64,000 bases of DNA from Panagrolaimus kolymaensis (lineage: Eukaryota > Nematoda > Chromadorea > Rhabditida > Panagrolaimidae), in contig JAJQJQ010000006.1 in assembly GCA_028622995.1 (NCBI GenBank), forward strand, positions 6,014,001-6,078,000, read 5' to 3'. Positions 14,301 through 24,635 of the stretch are shown here, in pieces (within the stretch, counting starts at the first letter, position 1; each line of letters starts with the position of its first letter). A program made the position numbers and the translations under genes. Under the pieces are notes generated by a model. That model had not been told where the DNA came from. It worked only from the letters and a program-made list of their open reading frames with translations, and made no database searches.

Positions 14301-15856
14301 ATGTTAAAAACTAAGAAAGCTGCTGCTGTTCCGCCACCTTCTGAACCTGCACCAAAATCAAAGAAGCTTGAAGTTCCAAAGTCAAATAAGCTTGAAGAAC
14401 CAAAATCAAAGAAGCTCGAAGAACCTAAGTCAAAGAAGCTGGAAGAACAACCAAAATCAAAGAATCTCAAAGAAACAAAATCAAAGACGCTCGAAGGATC
14501 TCAACTTCAACCAACAACCATCTTAAGTGAATCTGTTAATAACAATACCAATACAAATGATAAAACAACAGAAGGTTCTATTGAATATACCATTGTCAAA
14601 GGAAGAAGTGGACGAACTTATCGTGTTTACAAAGTTATTGGGAAAGGTGGTTATGGTGTGGTTCACAAAGGTGCATATGAACTTATCGATGGAAAATTCT
14701 TACTTGTTGCAATCAAATCTGAAAGTACTGATTCATTGGATATCGAAATTCAAGTCTTGCAAAAGATCAAAAACGGTGTACATTTCTGTTCTCTCTTTGA
14801 TATGGGTTTTGACACCTTCTCAAAAACTCGATTCATGGTTATGACTTTGGTTGGTGAAAATTTAAGCTCTCTTCGACGACAATTTGAATCATTAACTTTG
14901 GGAACTGTTGTACGTGTTGGAATTCAGGTTGGTTCTTTCTTTTCATTCAAAGAGAACTTGCATATTCAAGATACCATTTTTTGAACAACGTGTTAACTTT
15001 TAAATAATGTTGTTTTTTTTAAGACTCTTCACGCAATTGAAGCTCTTCATGGAATTGGATTTATATCAAGGGATGTCAAGCCATCAAATTTTGCTGTAAG
15101 TTTATATTACTGTAGCTCACTCATTTAATGATTTATTTCTGGATCATTTTTTAGATTGGACATCAAAATGCTCTTCGAAGACTTGTTTATATGCTTGATT
15201 TTGGAATCGCTCGAACTTATATTGATGATCATGGTAATCCACTTTCAAGACGACAAGGAACAAGCTTTCGTGGAACATCTCGTTATTGTGCTTTATCTCA
15301 ACATTCTGAACCTGATCAATGTCGAAGAGACGATAGTGAGTTTATTTTTCTTTTTTTTAAGTTTTCAATGATCATTCAAAATTTTATAACATAATTTACT
15401 TCATTCTTATGTTGTTCTAATTATCTAACATTTTCAGTTGAATCATGGTTTTATTCATTGGTCGAACTTACAACCGGACGTCTACCATGGGCATGTTTTG
15501 GACGAAATGAAAAAGACAAAATAGCTGATTCAAAACTACGTGTTCGAACAAGTGATCGTCAATCATTCCTTTCAAAAAGTCCACAACAATATAATTTGAT
15601 CATGAATGTTATCGATAAATGGAAATTTGATGATTCACCTGATTATGATGGTCTTTATGTTGTACTTGCAAGAATTATGGATGCAAATGGAATAAAGTTA
15701 GATGATCCTTATGATTGGGAAAAGCTTGAAAAATATCGTTCAACGCCATGTCTTCAACTTTCAATTGGTGAAAAGCCTAAAGCTTTCGAACATTGTGTTT
15801 TTGTCAAACATCCTGAACTTCAACAAATTATTCACAATACTGTATCACCTGATTAA
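14301..15856 (+). CDS. CK1-group protein kinase, tau-tubulin-kinase-like (TTBK/TTBKL)
   Basis: Exons 14301-14927, 15024-15095, 15155-15335 and 15438-15856 encode 432 aa. Residues ~15-75 form a basic low-complexity arm of repeated PKSKKLEE units. The kinase domain starts near residue 95 with the glycine loop GKGGYGVVHKG. It continues with VAIKSE (the VAIK lysine), SRDVKPSNFA (catalytic loop), LDFGIAR (DFG), and GTSFRGTSRYCALSQH, where the CK1 group replaces the APE motif. WFYSLVELTTGRLPW and DPYDWEKLEKY are typical of TTBK-like kinases. The catalytic Asp and metal-binding residues are present, but the HRD His is Ser. C. elegans has many such TTBKL kinases, often sperm-enriched. AATAAA lies at 15911. 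Confidence 0.93.
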
Positions 15857-15910
15857 TTCCCTATTTTTAAATTTTGTATGTATAATAATAATTTGTAATT
15901 TCAATGATAT

Positions 15911-15916
15911 AATAAA
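15911..15916 (+). terminator. Polyadenylation signal of the TTBK-like kinase gene
   Basis: AATAAA lies 54 nt after the stop codon, just before the opposing VPS18-like fragment begins. Confidence 0.55.
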
Positions 15917-15933
15917 TATTTTTTTTCATAAAC

Positions 15934-16196
15934 TCATTTTTTCCATTCTTTCATTTCTCTTTCATATTCATTTTGGGTGTAAAATGGTTCATCGACGAGG
16001 TTTATGGTACGTTTTCCACAAATTGGGCAATCATCACTTAACATCTCACCGATTTTTCTTTTAACAATATCAAGTTTTGCTTTAATCAAAGGATCTTCAA
16101 CGCGAGCAAATTGACTAAACGAGATTTTTTCTGTGAGAAAGTTTTTCATTCGCGAATTGTATGCCGTTCGCTGCTTACACGTTTGGGTACTTATTC
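15934..16196 (-). pseudogene. Isolated C-terminal fragment resembling VPS18
   Basis: Open from 16196 to a stop at 15934, with an internal ATG at 16149. The last ~50 residues read KLDIVKRKIGEMLSDDCPIC then GKRTINLVDEPFYTQNEYER, ending EMKEWKK. This matches the extreme C-terminus of VPS18 (C-x2-CG-x3-I-x2-ID-PF, then a Y-E-x-E run and W). VPS18 is a ~900-aa core subunit of the HOPS/CORVET endosomal tethering complexes. Here the beta-propeller, alpha-solenoid and first half of the RING are absent, and nothing upstream supplies them. Only two of the RING cysteines remain. It is most likely a truncated duplicate, though expression of a 71-aa protein from 16149 cannot be excluded. It lies tail-to-tail with the kinase, 77 nt between stops. 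Confidence 0.55.
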
Positions 16197-16399
16197 AAGT
16201 AAATGAGACTAGGAGCATTTCTCAGCATTCTTTTTCAATTCATTTTTTTCTTCTTCATAAAACGAGAAGTTGAAGGAAATTAATTTTTTTAAATATTTTA
16301 CTCTATCTGCAATTATAAAAACTTCGTCGCTAGCATTTTCATGCAATAAGGCTTTTAAGACAATGTTTTGATGACATGCTCATAAAAAAAGTTTATGTA

Positions 16400-16765
16400 G
16401 CCATGTTCTAATCATACATACGAAAATTATTAATGAATATGGAATTTTCCGTGCATCAAAAGAAAAGTGTATCAAATATTGCTTTCAAATAAATTCATTT
16501 TCTAATACTTATTTTTAAAGATGTTGCTTTTGTTTAAAAAACACATTTTTCTTGCGTGTTTATAAGTATTTAAAGTTTTCTTTCTCTTCTTTAAAACTTT
16601 ACAAGCGTGTTTTCGTTTTTTTTACAACACATAGATGACGATGGATATAATAATTGACTTTCTTATTTATTTATTTACTTACTAAAAAAAGAAAAGAAAA
16701 GAGAAATGCTGCTTAAAAGCAGAGAGAAAAAGATTATACTTTTTTTCTTTCTTTCTTTTATTAGT
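16400..16765. repeat. Diverged duplicated non-coding block, copy 2
   Basis: Counterpart of 11040-11330 in the same orientation. It retains the ATGTTGCTTTTG, AAAACTTTACAAGC and ACATAGATGACGATGGATAT landmarks. Small insertions, including a ~60-nt GA-rich stretch at 16685-16740, make it longer. It is followed by a GC-richer segment (16770-16866) with a minus-strand open reading MVDIEAVAATVSVSIGTNTN, of unknown meaning. Confidence 0.6.
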
Positions 16766-17016
16766 ATGTGACAGGTGCTTGTCGTTTCTTTCGATTCATC
16801 TGTGTTCGTATTCGTCCCTATGGAAACCGAAACCGTTGCCGCCACCGCTTCAATGTCAACCATCAAGGAAATTTATTAGTTTGAGAAAATGGGATAAAAT
16901 AAATGAAAGATTTTTTTTATTTTGAGAATCGAGAACCTTTTTTACAGAAACTTGCGCTTCGTTTTATTTAAAAAAAAAAATTAACATTGGAAAATTTTGT
17001 TTTTGATCTTTAGCGA

Positions 17017-18859
17017 ATGAAAAGAGAAGATGCTGAACGATTACTTCATCATCATTACCGCTTGCATACACAAGTCCGTTCGACGATTGATAATAAACCA
17101 CCAAAATCAATGTTTATTTCACCCAAAAGTACCCATTATAAACCATTTGCAAATCGAAAACCAAAATCATTAGAAGGAACACCAAATCCACCGAGGAGGT
17201 AAGTAACATGGTTGTTTTTTTTTTTGTTGTTGTTGGGTTAACTAATAAAAACTTTAGGAATTATTACTAATTTAAATTTTAAGGAGAGGTCAAGAAGAAT
17301 TAGCTCATTTTCTTGCTCATAAACATACATCCTTACAAATTCCATCATCCCTTAATAGTTCATTTAATGCATATGCAAGAAAATCCATGTCCAATCTTGC
17401 TTCACTTACAACTCCATCAACTTCGGCAGCATCTTCTCGACCATCAACATCAAAAACAATAACAAAATCAACTCGTCCATTATTTGATCGAAATTCAGTG
17501 AGAGCTAAAATTCTTGATACTCGAACATATCAACCTCCTTTACATCGAGCTAATAACAAACCTCCACCAAGTTCACATTCAATGTTTGAACTTTCAAGAT
17601 CTTTAACGGGTATTCATTTAACAAATGGTGGAAGTCGGTCAGTTGATTCAAAACCAGCTATTCCTCAAAGAGTTAATCAGTTAAGAGCTGGAAGTGCAGT
17701 TTTAAATGGAAGAAGTAGCAGTGCCATGAGAAATAATATGGATTTATATCGACATAAATATAAAGAATTTAAAGAAGCGGTGCTAAGTGATATTTTAAGA
17801 AGAGGTGTTTTTACTGATAGGTTTGAAACTAAAAAAGTAATAAAGAAATTTATTTTTTTTGATTTCAGAATAATAAAAGATAGTTTTTATCGTGAAATTG
17901 AGCGACGGACTGATTTGGATTTGGTAAAGCTTATTCGCATTTTTTTCTTCTTCACATTTTCATAAGTAAATTTTAGAACCAAATGGAAATGATTATGTTT
18001 GATACGTTAACGGAATTGGGAGTAAAGACATCTGAAACCGCTCCAGCTCCTCCACCAAGCCGAGCTAAAAGACCCAAAACAGCAAGGCAAAGAAGTGTTG
18101 TTACACTTGAAAATGGCAAAATTGCTATTCCTCAACGAACACCAACCGTTGATTTTGCTGATTCAGAAATGTTTATTCCTGATGATAAAACTTCACAGTA
18201 AGATTGATTTTGGATTAAATAAAATATCATCAAACGCGTTTCAGAATCAATTCCCTTCCATCCCAATCACCATCAATGTCGTCCGCTTCTTCCTCATCTT
18301 CTGGTTCTTCTTCTTCGTCTTCGAAAGAAGCATTAAAATCACAAAATGAAGAAAAATCTGATACTGAAGCATCTAAAACTGACGCCTCTCATCCTGAATC
18401 AGAATCTGAATCTTCATCATCCAGTGGCTCTTCCTCATCAACAAATAATGGTGGTTCACATAATTCTAAAGAAGAGAAGCATCCACCAACAAAAGAAGAT
18501 TCAAGAAGGCCATCATCCTTGCTATCTGAAAGCAGGCGAGGTTCCTTACTTTTCAAACATTTATTTTAGTTTTATTTCGTTACTTCTTCCTATCTATCAT
18601 TTAGTTATGAATTTTTCAATTTTTCTTTTCTAAGTACATTTTTTATTGAAATTAACAAATTAATCAAGTTTTTCCTTATTTCAGCTTAGACTATTATAAA
18701 ACGACAACCACCCAGGGTGCATATCGACTTTCATCATCGAGTGAATTGGAAGAACAACTCAACCTTCGAGATAATAATCAAATTAGTTATGATAGTCTTT
18801 ATAATCAAAAACATTATGGTAGAGAAGCAAGTCTTGATAGAGAGGATTTAGATAAATAA
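17017..18859 (+). CDS. SPATA7-like ciliary protein (tentative)
   Basis: Exons 17017-17198, 17284-17820, 17869-17923, 17977-18197, 18245-18540 and 18690-18859 join to 486 aa. The last donor (GTTCCT) is weak and its exact site uncertain. Two short segments resemble vertebrate SPATA7: an N-terminal LLHHHYRLHTQVRSTIDNKP (family: NHMAVHYNKI...AAVD) and a central KEAVLSDILRRGVFTDRIIK (family: DEILKLGLFSNRFLERLF). SPATA7 works at the ciliary transition zone. The remainder is low-complexity Ser/Pro-rich with a Ser-Glu tract (~300-380). A splice acceptor sits 4 nt before the ATG with open phase, so either trans-splicing or an additional upstream coding exon is possible. The gene structure is well supported and the family call is inferred from short motifs. 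Confidence 0.7.
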
Positions 18860-19406
18860 TAAAGAATTTTTATGTAAATATGTTTATCAAAGTTTAAAAA
18901 AAGCAATTATATTAAAAATAAAATTTAAAAAATAACATTCAATCAATTAATAATAAAGAAACTGTAAAAAATGCATATTTGAGATTACTAAAAATGAAAT
19001 CTCTTCATGGATAATTATGTGGTTTAATTAATTGATCAAATCAATTAACAAAAGTTAACTATAAAATTCTACTCCTGAATCGCTTTTAGAAACGTTTAGT
19101 GGTGGTTCTTTTTGCTGAATTTGATTTTAAATTTATTTTGCTATGATACCACTTCTTAAAAAGTGCACTTTAACTTATCAAAAAAGTAAACTGTTTACGA
19201 GTAAGAAGTTTTTGTTTATTTATAGAATTCTTAGGATAAGAAAACAAAGAATCCACGCGTGAAAATTTGCTTGAAGGCTAAATCTCTCTGCCTTTTTCAT
19301 GATAATAATGCAGTGATCTGTGATCTTTATTTTTCATTAAAAAAGCTCATTATAGAAAAATTTGTTTTTACCATTCTTTAAAAAGTATTCATATAGGTTT
19401 AGCAAG
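18860..19406. other. Intergenic, upstream of MATH-BTB gene 1
   Basis: AT-rich. Contains a short palindrome TTAATTGAT-caa-ATCAATTAA near 19029-19049 and the block at 19259-19293 shared with the second MATH-BTB gene. No gene seen. Confidence 0.5.
19259..19293 (+). promoter_or_regulatory. Upstream block shared by the two MATH-BTB genes (copy 1)
   Basis: GTGAAAATTTGCTTGAAGGC and the bases after it match GTGAAGATTCACTTAAAGGC at 21847, each about 115-150 nt before the start codon. It may be a retained promoter element or simply duplicated flank. Confidence 0.35.
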
Positions 19407-20584
19407 ATGGCTGCTGCTCCAATTCTCAATAAAATTGAACCCAATTCACTTGATAATAAATTTGTAAGTTTATTTTAATTTTAATATCTTTCCTTATTTT
19501 TTTTTTCTTATTCTAGGCCACGGAATGCAAAATTGCGATGCAATGGTCAATCAAAGAAAAAACTTTACGAGAAACAAAACAAAAATTTTTAATCAGCACC
19601 GAATTTGCGGCTTCCAAAATTCCTGGACTTAAATATGGCCTTATGTTAGCTCCCAATGGCATCGATGATGATAAACCTGAAGAACTTTGGGCTTTTTTAA
19701 GTTTAAAATTTGTAAATGCAAAGAAAATTAATGCAGATTTTATCATTTCTGTCAAATCTGCTTCGAAGGATATTGAAATTAGTCATGATTACGTCAAGCC
19801 AACTTGTTGGGGAGTTAAGTTGGGTACTCATGATTTTGTTTTTGATTCCGAAAAGAACTTTTTCGTTGATGGAATTATGACCATTCAACTTGAAGCAGCT
19901 TTGAAACCAGAAGGTTTAAAAACAAATGCTCCATCCATCAATCCTAATTTATTGACTCAAGCATTATGGGAAAAAGATGATAAAGATATAAGCCTTTTTG
20001 TTGAAAACGAATTCATCATGGTATATTTATTCATATATTTGTTATATTGCTATTCATTTTCTTTATCTATTTTTTTAGATTCATAAGTGGATTTTAACTA
20101 TTCGATCCCCAGTTTTTGAAGCCATGTTTCGTTCGGGAATGAAAGAAGAAAAGGAAAATAAAGTCGTTATCACCGATTTCGATGCAGAAATAGTTGAAAT
20201 TGCGGTTAAATTTTGTTATGAACGCGATATAAAACCATTTATCACCGATGAAAACGCAGCTGAACTTCTCAAATTTGCTGACAAATATGATATGCCAAAT
20301 ATGAGAGTTCGTTTTATTTTTGCATATTTTTATTTTAGTTTCCCATTATTTTATCGGCTATTATTGAATCATATTTAATTGAAACTTTATCTGATGATAA
20401 CGTTTGTCAATATGCAAATATGGCAGTTGCTTCAAATTGTAAAGAACTTCGAGAATTTTGTGTTTGCTTTTTAATGAAATATTTTGTTCCACCAAGTTAT
20501 TTGGGCGATATTCATATCCTTGAAAATGAAATCAAAGTTGAAATTGCTAATCGAATTGTTTATCCCACTGCAGAAGCTTTATAA
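19407..20584 (+). CDS. MATH-BTB domain protein 1
   Basis: Exons 19407-19463, 19517-20020, 20079-20306 and 20339-20584 encode 344 aa. The MATH domain covers ~20-160 (AMQWSIKEKTL start, PGLKYGLMLAPNG, LWAFLSLKF). The BTB/POZ domain spans ~170-270 (FVENEFIMIHKWILTIRSPV, FEAMFRSGM, VVITDFDAEIVEIAVKFCYE). A short BACK-like tail follows (NVCQYANMAV, LREFCVCFLMKYF). Such proteins are CUL3 ubiquitin-ligase substrate adaptors and are greatly expanded in nematodes. An acceptor (TTTAG) 4 nt before the ATG suggests trans-splicing. The last intron has a weak donor (GTTCGT), and its acceptor lies 18 nt upstream of the position used by the paralogue, adding six residues. Confidence 0.92.
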
Positions 20585-21189
20585 ACCTTTGTATTTTTTT
20601 TTCTATCGATATTTAAAATGAGTTTGTTTGAATTATTTGCAATAAAAAGTTGAAGAAAAAAACTGGTTGGAAAATTAGAAAAACCTAAGGGAAACTCTAT
20701 TTTTAAAAAAATTCACAAGTTTTATAATACGTTGTTAAAGTAAATCATAAATCTAAATTTCAAAATTAACAGTCGCTTCCGTAGATATTCTTCCATTTAT
20801 TAATTTGAAAGCTGTTACGGAAGTAAGATGGTATTCCTATATGTGTTGGTCCCTTTGTGCTGTTTATAGACAGAGATGGTTAAGTATCGTTTATTAGGTT
20901 CTCCATGCGCCTGAGGTGGGAGTCACACCTCTAGTGGTACTCTACCAAGGCTTTATATAGTTACTTGTATAGGCGGAGCTTAGGTATGTTGGCGAGCCAC
21001 CAGGTTATGAGGGTACAAAGCCTTATAAACATGCACATATAAGTGGAATGATAATTGTCGAGCTCTATGAACTATGAAACCTACCTTTGTAACGTATAAC
21101 CCTTCACTGAATTTGGATTTGGCGCGTTGTAAAACTCATATTTTTTGATACATAAAAGCATATACAAAATTTTTGTGAATAGTAAGTTG
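20585..21189. other. Intergenic, with a GC-richer repeat-like island
   Basis: After the 3' UTR, 20770-21120 is clearly less AT-rich than the surroundings and has no open frame (see separate entry). Confidence 0.45.
20770..21120. mobile_element. Possible solo LTR or repeat fragment
   Basis: The island stands out by base composition. It begins with an 8-bp inverted pair (CTTCCGTA...TACGGAAG) and a TGTTACGGAAG start reminiscent of retrotransposon LTR ends. It contains a TATA-like TTTATATAG and lies between a complete MATH-BTB gene and a truncated copy. No target duplication or second LTR was identified, so the nature is a guess. Confidence 0.25.
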
Positions 21190-21554
21190 TTTATTTAGGG
21201 ATCTTTTTGGTAATGCAAGACAAAGAAGAAAGTATTGAAACTTTATCCAATTGATGATATCGCTGATATGAAAGTTAGTCTTTTCTTATTTTATTACCCC
21301 AATATCTAAAAAATACTTGTTTTAATGCTTTAATAGAATCTTATTTATTTGAATCGTTGTCAGAAGCTAATGTTTATCAATATGCAAACATGTCCATCGT
21401 TTTTAACTGTAAAGAATTGAGAGAATTTTGCACCTGTTTCTTGATGAAATTTTTTGATCCGCCAAATTTTATTTTTGGTATGGATACTCTTGATGATTCA
21501 ATTGCAGCAGAAATTACACGAAGATTTTCTCATCGCATCGCTGAATCTTTGTAA
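21190..21554 (+). pseudogene. Truncated MATH-BTB copy
   Basis: The 3' exon is intact: ESYLFESLSEANVYQYANMS followed by LREFCTCFLMKFFDPPNF, ending at a stop at 21554, parallel to the last exon of both neighbours. Upstream, only a decayed trace of the preceding BTB exon remains (PIDDIADMK before GTTAGT). The MATH domain and most of the BTB domain are gone, apparently replaced by the GC-richer island. It is a dead third copy in a tandem array. Confidence 0.75.
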
Positions 21555-21846
21555 TTTAGTGTTTTTTGTTTGTTTGTTGTGATCAAAATTATTTTTGGTT
21601 GATGCTTGCTTGAATAAAAAATTGAAGTTTTTTCCTTCTGCAAAATATTCGTTTTTGATGAAAAAATTAAGATGTAAAATATTTTTCTCATGGTTACAAG
21701 AAAGCACTAAAGTATAATATTGTTTTACCTATTGGCTATCATCTTTTTTAATTCCCTCTCTTTCTTGGGTTACAAGTTTACAAGCAAAAAAAAATTGTTT
21801 TGTCACTGTTTTCTTTTTTACTAATAGAGAGGCATAAAAGTAATAT

Positions 21847-21881
21847 GTGAAGATTCACTTAAAGGCTTAATCTATTTGGCT
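21847..21881 (+). promoter_or_regulatory. Upstream block shared by the two MATH-BTB genes (copy 2)
   Basis: Counterpart of 19259-19293. It ends in AGGCTTAATCTATTTGGC versus AGGCTAAATCTCTCTGCC. Confidence 0.35.
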
Positions 21882-21993
21882 CTTTACGAAATAAAGGGAT
21901 AATAAAATTTTGTGCATTATTACTTTCAAAAAAAAAATATTCAAGAAATAAAATTCGTTCATTCTTTCAAAAAGAAAAAGATTTTTTTAAACT

Positions 21994-23153
21994 ATGGATA
22001 CAATTGATAAGAAAATGGATTCGCTTGATGATAAGTTTGTAAGCATTTTATTTTTATTTAGTAGTTGTTTTATTATTATTTTTTCTTAGCCCCGAGAATG
22101 TAAAATTATAATGAAATGGTACATTAAAGAAGAAACTTTACGAGAAACAAAAGAAGAACGGTTGCATAGCGCTGGATTTAATGTTCCTAAAATTCCTGGA
22201 CTAAAATATTCTCTTTCAATAGCTCCAAATGGCCTCAATAGTGACAAACCTGACGACGTTGTGGTTTTTCTAAAATTAGATTGTTTTAAAATGGTAAAGA
22301 AAATCAATGCTGATTTTAATATTTCCATTAAATCTGCTTCAAAATTAATCAATGTTATAACTGCTTATGACGAGCCAGTTGGTTGGGGAAAGTTTTTGAG
22401 TACACGTGAAAATCTTTTTAATGCAGAAAACAAATTCTTTGATGATGGAATTATGACCCTTGAACTTGAAGCAACTTTGAAACCAGAAGGTTTAAAAACC
22501 AATGAACCATTGGTAAATCCAAGTAAATTGACTCAAGCTCTATGGGGAAAAGGTGATAAGGATATTAGTCTTTTTGTTGGAACTCAAAATATTATGGTAC
22601 AAAGTTTAAATCGTTTATTTTAACCCTTTTCTATTTTTTGCCTTTTAGATTCATAAATGGGTTTTAACACTTCAATCAAATGTTTTTGAAGCAATGTTTC
22701 GTTCAGGGATGAAAGAAGCAGAAGAAAATAAAGTTATTATTACTGATTTTGATGCTGATATTGTAAAAATTGCGATTGAATTTTGTTATGAACGCAATAT
22801 TAAACCATTTATCACTGATGAAAACGCAGAGGAACTCCTCAAGTTTGCAGATAAATATGACATGGTTGATATGAAGGTGAGTTAATTATATATTTTGAAA
22901 TTTTTTTAAAACGTTTATTTTATAGACCATTGTAGAATCTTTTTTGATTGAAAATTTATCCGAAACTAATGTTTGCCAACACACGAATTTGTCTCTTAAC
23001 TATAATTGTATTCATCTACCTGAATATTGTCTTTCCTTTTTGATGAAATATTTTGATCCCCCAACTTTTTTGAGTGGAATTCATACTCTTAATGATAAAA
23101 TTTTGGCTGAAATTGCTCGACGACTTTCCCATCCTGTTTCTGAAACTTTGTAA
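21994..23153 (+). CDS. MATH-BTB domain protein 2
   Basis: Exons 21994-22038, 22090-22596, 22649-22876 and 22926-23153 encode 335 aa with the same four-exon phase-0 structure as the neighbour. MATH domain ~16-155 (IMKWYIKEETL, PGLKYSLSIAPNG). BTB ~165-262 (IHKWVLTLQSNVFEAMFRSG, DIVKIAIEFCYE). BACK-like tail ends DPPTFLSGIHTLNDKILAEI. It is predicted to bridge CUL3 to substrates. Close similarity in coding exons, with diverged introns, marks a tandem duplication. All splice sites are canonical, including GTGAGT where copy 1 has GTTCGT. Confidence 0.93.
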
Positions 23154-23310
23154 TATTTTTGTTGTTGGTTGAATTTGTATTTATTTTGGATTTCGTTTTT
23201 GAGTTGCAATAAAAATTTGAAAAACAATTTTTTTAAAGTTCTTTTCGTTAGAAGTTTAATTTTTTATTTTTTCGGGTAATTTATTTTAAAAGTCTAAGTA
23301 ACAAAAAAAA

Positions 23311-23724
23311 TTAACAAGATACTGGGTTAAAAAAGCAAGGTAAATCAGCTGCGGCTGAAGCATATTGTTTAAAAGGTCTATGTTGAAGGATGGGTTGAGA
23401 TTTGTGCTGAAATAATAAAAATATATTTATCGTACTCGCTAAAAATATTTGAAAACCGAAGTTTTAAAATTAAATAAAGGAATTATACAAATAAGGGAAA
23501 CTTTCATATTTCTGTTCGATTTATTTTTCAAAAGAAAATCAATAGTCCAAAACACTTACCTTTGCAATCAGCTGCCTCAAAATTTGAACATTTAAAATAT
23601 TTTGTGAAAATGAACTTTCATGTTTTTTTGCAGCTACCTTTGGCGGCCTGCACTGCGAAAAATTGATGAAAATAAAAGTAATAAAAATAATGCAAAAAAT
23701 ATTTTGCCTATTAAATGGAGACAT
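23311..23724 (-). CDS. Allatostatin-C-like neuropeptide precursor
   Basis: Two exons (23724-23560 and 23406-23311) join in phase 0 to 86 aa. The N-terminus is a signal peptide (NIFCIIFITFIFINFSQC). A spacer containing a KK pair follows, and the extreme C-terminus reads ADLPCFFNPVSC before the stop. The C-x6-C ring CFFNPVSC closely mirrors arthropod allatostatin C (CYFNPISC), whose two cysteines form a disulfide. The active peptide sits at the very C-terminus, as in that family. AST-C-like peptides act on somatostatin-type GPCRs and usually inhibit secretion or feeding. The small size and two-exon layout fit a neuropeptide gene. The peptide ends at the second Cys, without the terminal Phe common in insects. 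Family call from motif, receptor unknown. Confidence 0.82.
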
Positions 23725-24635
23725 TTTAAAAAATACTTCAAAAAATGCTTTTCTTACATTTTTGAGAGAACTCGTCGCTTTTATATCTTCATTGTTTCTT
23801 ATAAGCTTTCAAGAAAGATGGTTGAGAGTGAAGGAATTAGGTATGCGTTAGTGTTATCAGTTAGTAAGATCCTCAAAGCTTCAAAGAGAAGAAAAATAAA
23901 GTAGCTTAAAGGAGGGGCGCTCATTCACATTTCGATGAATGTATGATATTTGTTGATTCTAGCAATTATAATTTTTCTTAAAAATTAATCTTGATTAACT
24001 TCTTCTTGATGGTTGTTGATTTGATTGTATTTGAGTGGTGGCGTTTGAGTGGCTCAAATTGTTCCAAGTTTTTTGGTAGAAATATTGATTTGGCAAATAA
24101 TAAGGAGTGGTGGCTCCAAAAAACGAACTATCCTTTTTTCCTATTTTTCACACTTTTTAATCCCTGTTGAAAATAAAAGGGTCGTCAAAAAAATGTTCAA
24201 ATTGATAATTGTGTGGGTTGCTTTTTTTGTTTTAAATTGGCAATTCTAAATTTGTTTCTTGGAAAATCTTAATAACTTCGATTTTAAAAAATGTTATGAA
24301 TTTAAACTTTAAATAGAAATATTCACTTTGTCAAAGGTTTGAAACACCTTCTCGAATTAATTAATTACAAATATGACAATTTCTCACTTGATTGGTTTTA
24401 TTTTAAAAAATTTAGAGCAAATCCGTTTTTCAATTTTCAGAAAAAAAGAAAGAGAAGAATGAGAAATTGAAAAAGTTACGCTTTTCTTAGATAACAATTT
24501 ATTTTATCCCGATACGGATATATCAGAAAAAAGTGTTACACAAAAAAGAAAAAAGACGGATTCGTAATTAAAAAAGATATTTTGAAAAAGAAAAAAGAGA
24601 AAACATAAAAGTTTTGATTATTTTTTACGTCAATA
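23725..24635. other. Divergent intergenic region
   Basis: Shared 5' flank of the neuropeptide gene (minus) and the vWA gene (plus). It holds open frames at 23663-23904 and 24049-24249 that show no family features. No RNA gene seen. Confidence 0.5.

Noticed and set aside
16675..16866. Minus-strand frame starting MMVDIEAVAATVSV
   Set aside because: The first ~40 codons look coding-like, but no donor, partner exon or family was found, and the tail is a homopolymer artefact.
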